Shown one piece after another: positions 57,501 to 64,000 of a stretch of DNA of 64,000 nt. The position numbers and the translations under genes were made by a program. Where the stretch lies: positions 24,282,186-24,346,185 of the forward strand of contig CM028912.1 in the NCBI GenBank assembly GCA_016801845.1, given 5' to 3'. Below the pieces are notes generated by a model. That model was given only the letters and a program-made list of their open reading frames with translations, made no database searches and was not told the DNA's origin. Position 1 is the first letter of the stretch, and each line of letters starts with the position of its first letter. The stretch is from Polydactylus sextarius (taxonomy: Eukaryota; Chordata; Actinopteri; Polynemidae).

Positions 57501-60158
57501 ATGGTGACGCGAGTGTGCTTGTGTTTTAGTGACATAAAATCAGCATAAATGAGCAGAAAGAGAGTTGATCCCACTGACACCTCAACTACAGACCAGCTAA
57601 GACATAAAATGATGAAACTAGGATAAGCTGAATAAGGATCCAACATTCCAGCCTACATCCTGGACATGGTCCCTAACTCATTGTGCAGAAATTAACAAGT
57701 TCTCCTTTTTCATTAAATTATTTATTTATTTATTTATTTTTGCTTATTTACATTGTCTGATTGCCAACAGGTTTTTCGTTTTGCTGATCCTTGTCTGAGC
57801 TGAAATGACAAACATCTGCCAAGCTCCTGTGTTTAAACGGCTGCAGTTCACACATCAGCTCATGGCACATTTCAAAGATTTTACACTGGGACTTTACAAT
57901 GTATCTGCCAGGAGCTGGGCATTTTTGTTTACAGATATAGTCCCTCCAGGGGCATATATAAAAGCAGCCTGGTAATGCTCACCTACCCACCCAGACTGGT
58001 TCTGTAGCTCACCCTGCAACTTCACACTAAAGTGGACCCTAGTCCTGAGACCATCATACCCAATACCTGAAGTTTGACCACATAACTGAATGACACTTTA
58101 TGTTACTCACATGATAAGAGCCTCCCACTCAAAGAAGTTCTCCTCATTGGCTGGACCTGTGGGAAAACCAAAGGTATTAAGTTCTGAGAAGAAAATGAAA
58201 TCGTTGGTTTGTTTAAGAAGGAACCTTGGTACTTCACTTTATGGCTGCGTTTACAAAACCTGTATTCTTGCCTCACCTGCGACAATCCCCTCAGGCGGGT
58301 TCAGAGTCAGCTCTGAAATATAAAGCACACATAAGATAGCATTCAGTAACATCAGGCTGTGACCTGCTAACCTTTAGCAACCATTCATTTCTGATGCAGG
58401 GTTTGGGGGAAACAAATTTACCCATTTCTTGTTATTGTGTTTTCCACATCAGATCTCAGATCCAAAACCCTGAACTTTATACCTTCACAAACCTGGATGG
58501 GATAAACAGCTGGACTCACAACCTTTTTATCTCACGTGTCCAATTCTACTGTAAAAAAAAACACAGAAAGTTCCTTTTACTGCTTTTTCTTACATTAGAC
58601 CAGGACGCCTATCATCAAACTTGGTATCTGAGTATCTTGGTATCTGGTATCTCACAACCAGCACTGCTCGCTGCTATCTAAGTAACAAACCCTGGATCAC
58701 CAGTGACCTAAAAGTTCTGCTCAAAGAAACAGGCCTTAATTAGCTCGTATTTGGCCCAACAGTGTGAAGCTGGCTATCTTCATCTACCTGCAGCAGTGTG
58801 CTCACACTCACCTAGACGGTGGTGCTGATACTGTGAGAATCATGTTCTTTGCTTTTTCCTGTGCCTTCACCAGCACCATCCAAACACTTGTGTTGTGTGA
58901 GAAGCTGCTCAGGATGGGTGTCAGTGTCTCCCGGATCTCTAACTATCTGTCAGATAGGCCTCAGTTTGTTCAACTGGGCAGCTCCTTGTCTGATGTGGTG
59001 GTCAGTAACACAGGAGCACCTCAGGAGACTGTATTGTCTCTATTTTGGTTCACTCTCTGACTTGCAGCACAACTCTGAGTCATGCCACCTGCAGTAGTTC
59101 TCTGATGACACTGTGCTGGTAAGGATGTATTAGGGATGGACAGGAGACAGAGTACAGAGACTCAGTGGCAGCTTTGTGGAGTGGAGCAGTGGAAATAATT
59201 TGCTCCTAAATGTGGACAAGGCCAAGGTGATGGTGTTTGATTTTAGGAGGAAAACAACAGCAACAGAACCTCTCTTCATAGTGGATGAGGAGGTTGAAGT
59301 CGTGGAACACTACAAGTTACTGGTCTCCTTGAACAACAGACTGGACCGGAGGGACAACGTCGATGCTGTGTACATAAAGGAGATGAGCAGATTCTACTCT
59401 CTGAGGTGGCTCAGATTTTTCAATGTGTGCAATAAGATGTTGGAGACTTTCTATCATCTGTGCCAGAGACACAAGGACAATGGACAAAAATCTGCAAGAC
59501 TGAAACCATAAAAGGCCATTAACTCAAAATCCAACCCATTCTCTCCAACACGCACACACACTATATAGTATACACTGTACTATACTGAAGTTCTTCCTGT
59601 ATTTTCCATCCCAGGCCTTTGTGTGCTGCTGTGATGTAATATTTCCCCTGGTCGGATCAACAAAGTATTACCATCTATCGATTTGTTACAGTTGCCAACA
59701 CTAATTACGGTAAAATTAACCCTAAATCATAAACAAATACAATAGATCTAGGTTCTATATCGAGATTAATCCGTCAGCTCAGTCTGCACCTGTCTAAATA
59801 ATAACTCAACTCTAACTCGGTTCCCAAGCTACTGCTGCTGACACACACACACGTTTTTATCATAGTATGTTACTGAAGAGCAAAACAATGACACCGAATT
59901 GAACGTACACCCAGTTTTAGGCTGACCAAAACTATTAGTCGTTTACTTTGTAATAACTTCGTTGCTCGTCGCAGAGCAAATGAAACATATAAGTGCTTCA
60001 TATTTCCAGTTTGGTGCAGCTGAGCCACAGACGCCGCCAGCTGCGGTATCTTGTCGTGTTTGTTAACGCTACAAGTCTCCCCCCCTGGCAGCCGTCTGTG
60101 GGCGGGGTCACTCACGTTTATACTCCGCCATGAGCCTTTTCAGTGCCGTGCCAGCCAT
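51550..60158 (-). CDS. ube2g2: Ubiquitin-conjugating enzyme E2 G2
   Basis: UBE2G2 is the E2 that builds Lys48-linked ubiquitin chains in ER-associated degradation, working with membrane E3s such as gp78/AMFR. Six exons join in phase: 60116-60158, 58277-58312, 58111-58156, 53770-53888, 51925-52065 and 51550-51662. They total 498 nt, 165 codons plus TAG, exactly the human length. The start MAGTALKRLMAEYK, the HPN motif at 79-81 and the catalytic Cys89 in PDGRVCISIL are all present. The family-specific acidic insertion after the active site (HAPGDDPMGYESSAERW) is intact. The C-terminus reads QKIVRKSLGL. Differences from human are few, for example GPANEEN, GPQDTCFEGG and SFPSDYP. The introns carry an L2-like LINE (intron 3), a Rex1-like LINE (intron 1) and a Myb/SANT-type element (intron 4), all tolerated without damage to exons. 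Confidence 0.97.
52480..53221 (+). mobile_element. Myb/SANT-coding element, copy 2 (ube2g2 intron 4)
   Basis: It starts CACTGTTGGGCCAAAGCCAA and ends GCCTGGCTCAACAGTCTG, matching the ends of copy 1. Overlapping frames give WSHKDIRALLSIWTENRRGL and ALQVREKLKKLWVQYKL, a helical pattern like the Myb/SANT or MADF-type proteins of Harbinger transposons. A frame break separates the two halves. Confidence 0.7.
54180..56365 (+). mobile_element. L2-like non-LTR retrotransposon, 5' truncated (ube2g2 intron 3)
   Basis: Reverse-transcriptase motifs follow in order despite stops: LNLCAAFDTNDHKILLQRL, SHGVPQGSVLGPILFILYM, NCYADDTQLCLS (the YADD catalytic site), NIGVIFDQDMSF, KLIHAFVTSRLDYCNSLLSW and IQNAAA, then SYLKEI and PLLWNQLPVW. 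The 3' end has TTCTTCCTGTTAAAAGGGAG and an AATTTAATTGAA-like tail. At least five stops or frame changes interrupt the frame. It lies opposite to ube2g2. Confidence 0.9.
56003..56047. repeat. (ATT)n microsatellite within the LINE 3' region
   Basis: Imperfect ATT/TTA repeats. Confidence 0.8.
56370..58100. other. Rest of ube2g2 intron 3
   Basis: No coding sequence or clear repeat is seen; there is a short (TTTA)n run at about 57719-57740. Confidence 0.5.
58740..59700 (+). mobile_element. Rex1-like LINE relic (ube2g2 intron 1)
   Basis: Frames at 58849-59060 and 59176-59511 give LLRMGVSVSRISNYLSDRPQ, then DKAKVMVFDFRRKT, NNRLDRRDNVDAVYIKEMSR and RWLRFFNVCNKMLETFYHL, the C-terminal half of a Rex1-type reverse transcriptase. 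The tail reads TTTCCCCTGGTCGGATCAAC and then AAAGTATTACCATCTATCG, a usual Rex1 3' end. A single inverted end of the Myb/SANT element (CCCAACAGTGTGAAG) adjoins it at about 58755-58769. Confidence 0.8.
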
Positions 60159-60330
60159 CGTGTTTATCGGAGATGAATAAGTACAAACGTGAAAATCTAT
60201 TTCACTCTTCCGCCTCTACGGTCGTCGCAATCCATTTAGTTACGCATGCGCAATGCTCCTTTGTCTTCTTCAGTGTTGAGGTTAACCAGCTGTCTGCCTC
60301 AGTGCTGCCATCTGCCGAAGACAATTCAGT
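60159..60330 (-). promoter_or_regulatory. ube2g2 5' region with NRF1-like site
   Basis: Upstream of the ube2g2 start codon the DNA turns CpG-richer than its surroundings and shows no clear TATA box. At about 60243-60252 the minus strand reads TGCGCATGCG, close to the NRF1 consensus that is common in housekeeping promoters. It lies about 90 bp upstream of the ATG, a plausible core promoter position. The site call is motif-based only. Confidence 0.5.
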
Positions 60331-60344
60331 ATAGAACATAAGTC

Positions 60345-60800
60345 CTTTTATTGTCACTATACTTTTTTACATGTACAATGGGATTAAAGGCATCTCCTTC
60401 TTCAGTGCAAAGATGTATATTACAACATAAAACAGAATAAGTAATAGTGCAAGAAATATAAAAGTATAAGGGTTGTGACCCCTATGAAACTTTGCTGATG
60501 TGCTGATTATTCAACCACAGAAAATGGATGAAGACCATCACAAATGAAGCTAATCACAAGCTTGTCAACCTTGCTTGTGGCACACGTCTGTTTGCAGCCG
60601 CTGCCATCATGTCACTTATTTTTGCTTGTTTGCTTGGGGTTTCTGGTGGTTCCAGGGTTCGCTTCTGTGTTGCCACAAAGTCACTAAAGGCCTTCAACTT
60701 TGATGGATGTCTCCTCTGTGAACAAAATATTTGCATCAACATGTAAATCACTATTGTCCTCATTAAATACTCTGAATTTTAAATATTTACATTCACAGAT
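60345..60800 (-). mobile_element. hAT/ZBED-like fragment
   Basis: The minus strand frame at 60554-60763 reads RRHPSKLKAFSDFVATQKRT and then AAAANRRVPQARL, resembling the linker after a BED zinc finger in hAT-type transposases. Only about 69 residues remain. The plus-strand text at 60345-60440 resembles a common fish LINE tail. Confidence 0.45.
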
Positions 60801-61925
60801 AAAAGGTCTATTTACAACACAATGCATATCAGGTCAGTTACATTATCATGCTTGCACATTGCCACACATGACTGGACATTTCAATGATGTGAACCCAGAT
60901 TCTTCATCAAATAAAATGTTTACTCAGACGCAGGACTACTAAAGGTGAAGACAGACGACAAATAACAAACTTTAAAGACTGCATTTCCCAACTGCTCTCA
61001 AAAAATCACTTAATACAGCAGGAAAAGAGTCACAAGGCATTTTCTGTCTGTCTGTCTTCTCCAGCATCTGTTTCAGAGCGCTGACTGATTTGTGGGAAAT
61101 TCAGGAAAATTCTGATTTGGATAGCCCACAATCAAAGACTTCCACCAGGCCCTAAGCAGCCTCGAATATGGCTTACTACACACAGAGCCATAGTCTTTCT
61201 ACACCACTCTGACTACACAGAATGCATACACAAAGACCTCATATTAAAAAATTCAAGTTCAATGTCGTTTCAGCACCAAAAGCCCTTGCATCCCTATAGT
61301 CTACATACCTGCAGTTATTAGTTCAATTCAACATTATTTGTTTAGCATTACTTTATAGCCTGTTGGATGTTGTAAAATGGACTAGGTGCAGGCCCCTTGT
61401 CGATTGATCACGTTGGCTAACAGCTAAGGAAGTGCTCGCACAATTAATAATAACCTCCTTAGATAGTTATCATTACCAACAGGTTGCTAGTGCAACATTA
61501 ACAATGTTATCCACTGATGTATTTTGGAGTTATAGCAAGCCTATTATCAGTTTAACTGTGAAAATGAACCATTAACTTACTTTAACATGCAGGTTTGATG
61601 TAGAATTTTTTATACACTTCTAGTGCCGTCTCTTTGGGCAAACACAGTTTGCACAGCATAATAAAACTGTTGCCCCTTTTGCCTTTGAAGCCAAGGTGGT
61701 CACTCAAATATGGTCAGAGGTGCACTTCATTTATTTCAAGTACAGTGTCAACAGAATTGGAAATTTCGTTCTTAGCAGGGTCTTCACCTTGTCCGTCCGT
61801 CTCCACGTTCTCCATTGTATGTGTGACTCTTGCGCCAATTCTCCTTACTGTCATTCATTGCAGAAGGTTCCAGGACGCAATTTTTTCCTTTTTTGTTTTA
61901 TTTTTTTACTCAGTAACGGTTGTGA
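60801..61925. other. Intergenic stretch, no gene seen
   Basis: Short open frames only. The frames of 88-98 codons at 61634-61962 overlap one another and show no domain. Confidence 0.5.
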
Positions 61926-62075
61926 TTTAAAATGTGTTGCAGTACAATACTTACAATACTAACAAAACTTACTTAAGTAAAATTCCATATTTTACTTTAA
62001 AAAGAATAAGTACACAAAAAAAACGCAATTACAGTAATGCAAGTAATGTAATTAGTTACTTTCCACCTCTGGTGA
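61926..62075. mobile_element. hAT-like short element end
   Basis: TAATTAGTTACTTTCCACCTCTG in short form: the end CAGAGGTGGAAAGTAACTAA (reverse complement of about 62053-62072) with adjoining TTACTTAAGTAAAA text is a common fish non-autonomous element end. Confidence 0.5.
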
Positions 62076-62890
62076 TGTCTATGTCCTGCCACACCTCCCT
62101 TGTGTTGTGGTTGAACAGACGGGACTCTATGCTCCTCTTATGGTCTGTCTTGGCTTTTTTAATTTGCTCTTCCGGATTGGCTTTGTCACCTGACCTGTAG
62201 GCAGCGTCGTGGGCCTTGAGGAGCATGTGGCCCTGGCTGGTCATACAGGGTTTCTGGTTTGGGAAACCTGAATGTTTTTGTCCACAGTCACATTTCCGAT
62301 GCAGAGCTGGATGTAGTCCAGTACCGTTCCTGTGAATGTTTCCAGCTCCTGGTGTTCAAATATGTCCCAGTCTGTCTGATTGAAGCAGTATTGTAGTGTG
62401 GAGAGAGTGCATAGACAGGCAAAGTTGTAACAGTCTTTGTGGTGGGCCTGGCACTGCATCTGAGGGGCCTTTGGGCTGGGGGAGCAAGGAGGAAGAAATG
62501 GTCTGACTGACCGAGGTGAAGGAGGGGTATGGTTCTGTAAGCGTGCTTAATGTTGGAGTAAACATGATCCAGAGTGGTCTTCCCCCTACACTTGACATAT
62601 TGATAAAACTTCGGGAATTCAGTCTTCAAGTTGACCTTATTAAAGTCTCCTGCAATGATGTTAACACTGTCAGAGTGGACCCGCTGCTGTTTGTTAATGG
62701 TGTTCAGCAGGGGAGAGAGCGCCGTGTTTACATTGGTGTCGGGTGGAATATACACAGCTGTGACAATAACTACTGTTAGTTCTTTTGGTAGAAAAAAAGA
62801 GCGACATCTTGTCATGTCATCAGATATGTACTCGAAGTCAAGGGAACAGTGTCTGTCTATAATTGTCACATTGTTACACCATACCTCTAT
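62056..62890 (-). mobile_element. Rex1-like LINE endonuclease relic
   Basis: The minus strand frame at 62288-62869 reads FLPKELTVVIVTAVYIPPDT, then NIIAGDFNKVNLKTEFPKFY, TTLDHVYSNIKHAYRTIPL and LGQSDHFFL. These are the AP-endonuclease motifs GDFN and SDH of Rex1-type ORF2. After a frame change, QTDWDIFEHQELETFTGTVL and AAYRSGDKA-like text continue the same protein at 62070-62450. It is broken by stops. Confidence 0.85.
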
Positions 62891-64000
62891 TTAAACGCCA
62901 CAGGAAAGTTCTTTAGTGTGGGCATTTTAATGCACACAGCACATTATAGGGGGCTAAGGATGATACACCATAAACAAATTAATTGCCAAATGAAGGTTAG
63001 AGAGTTGTGGCCAATCCTGTGTGACAGAAAGCAGGGATTTTTGCTTGTTTTTGCCGTTTCAGGGTTGAAAAGTGACAAGGCTCAAATTGGATGCATGGAA
63101 TTTTTAAATTTTGGTAACCAATTACCAAAAAAACAAAAACAAACAAACAAACAAAAAAAAAAAAAACTAATAAACAATAATCTTAACAATACTATATTTT
63201 AATTTAATATTAATATAAAATGTGAAAAGGTTGTCAGGTGAGGTTGTGGTGTGAGTAATTTCTTTTACATTGTTTTGAACTTTTCATTCATACTTTGTGT
63301 TTCACTGATTAGCATGTGCACAACATCAGACTGACATGTTAGCTTCCATGCTGACTGTTCGGATGAGCTGTTGGACATCTGTGGCCTGTGCCTTGAAGAA
63401 CAAGTACAACATCATGGAAACAAAGACACGACACTGAAATGTGAACAAATCTGTTTACTGCAATTCAAATGTGTAATCAACTCTTTATGAAATAGTTATT
63501 TGTGATTTTATGAAAGAATACATACATCAAAAATAGTAATTTTTTCGTGGCACACAGAAGAACGGATAGCGCTGTTATACATATAAAACAGTTAGATCCT
63601 CACACTGAAAGACAGACAGCTGCAGACTACAATTAGGAGAATGAACTGAGCCGCTCGGTACAGTGTGACGCCACATCTGAGCCACAGACTCTGAAGAACC
63701 TCAAGCTTTTGTCTGAACACAGTCCCGCTGTCTGACACCGCTACAGTCTAAACCTTGTCAGACTAAAAAGGCACAGATAACACTGACCTGAAGGCAGCGT
63801 GCAAACTGGAGAAAAATTAAATGAAAGGTGAAACCTTTGAGATGTCATTTTATTCAATTCAATTTTCACAGTTTTAACAGAGCTCAAACACACTCTGTAA
63901 CAACTGAGTTATGAAGTTGGTTTGAACTACTGAATTACCAATTTTTTTTCCCCAAACCTAAAATAAAATAAAGCTCTGCTGTCAGAGTATAGTAGCCAGA
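62891..64000. other. Terminal stretch, no gene seen
   Basis: AT-rich DNA with A-runs (about 63126-63166) and no domain in any frame. It could include the UTR of a neighbouring gene beyond the edge, but nothing in the sequence shows it. Confidence 0.4.

Noticed and set aside
62288..62869. 193-codon minus-strand gene for an endonuclease-like protein
   Set aside because: The motifs are those of a Rex1-type LINE ORF2, and the frame is broken on both sides, so it is a transposon relic and not a host gene.

Overview
The window is nuclear DNA from a ray-finned fish, probably a teleost. The evidence is compact vertebrate genes with GT-AG introns, dinucleotide microsatellites, and many fish-type mobile elements: Tc1/mariner relics, L2- and Rex1-like LINEs, hAT-like and Harbinger-like short elements, and tRNA/V-SINE-like repeats. 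I cannot name the species from the sequence. There are no bacterial operons, CRISPR arrays or viral genomes.

Three protein-coding genes are present, all on the minus strand. (1) Coagulation factor V (f5), about 1921-17112, runs off the low-coordinate edge. I could place 22 coding exons that join in phase and encode signal peptide-A1-A2-B-A3-C1 (about 1797 codons). The C2 exons must lie below position 1. The human gene has 25 exons with the B domain in exon 13, and the layout here agrees exon for exon. (2) tspear (laminin-G-like domain plus EAR repeats), 28061-41371, has 14 coding exons giving about 690 residues once one apparent single-base frameshift in exon 5 is allowed for. (3) ube2g2, the ERAD ubiquitin-conjugating enzyme, 51550-60158, has 6 exons, is complete at 165 residues, and has an NRF1-like promoter element. 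The last two genes are also neighbours on human chromosome 21. The three genes act in different processes (clotting, secreted/epithelial EAR-domain biology, ER-associated degradation), so their adjacency is synteny, not a pathway.

Between and inside the genes the DNA is mostly repeat-derived. Introns 12, 14 and 16 of f5 hold a short inverted-repeat element, a Tc1 relic with a fold-back element, and another Tc1 relic. The f5-tspear interval (17113-28060) holds Rex1-like and Tc1-like relics, a broken copy of two tspear exons, and a nested block of elements with tandem repeats at about 22395-25808. tspear introns 5 and 6 hold a Myb/SANT-type element, a SINE head, a Rex1 relic, a V-SINE-like repeat and inverted-repeat elements. 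The introns of ube2g2 hold a second copy of the Myb/SANT element, a long L2-like LINE and a Rex1-like LINE.

The points most worth a second look are: the factor V B domain, which keeps the basic and acidic autoinhibitory segments and two thrombin sites but has Lys at the third site and a sequon-rich centre; a 93-bp in-frame open intron in f5; the apparent frameshift and the GC splice donor in tspear; two degenerate tspear exon copies flanking the intact gene; and two related copies of a Myb/SANT-coding element with inverted ends.
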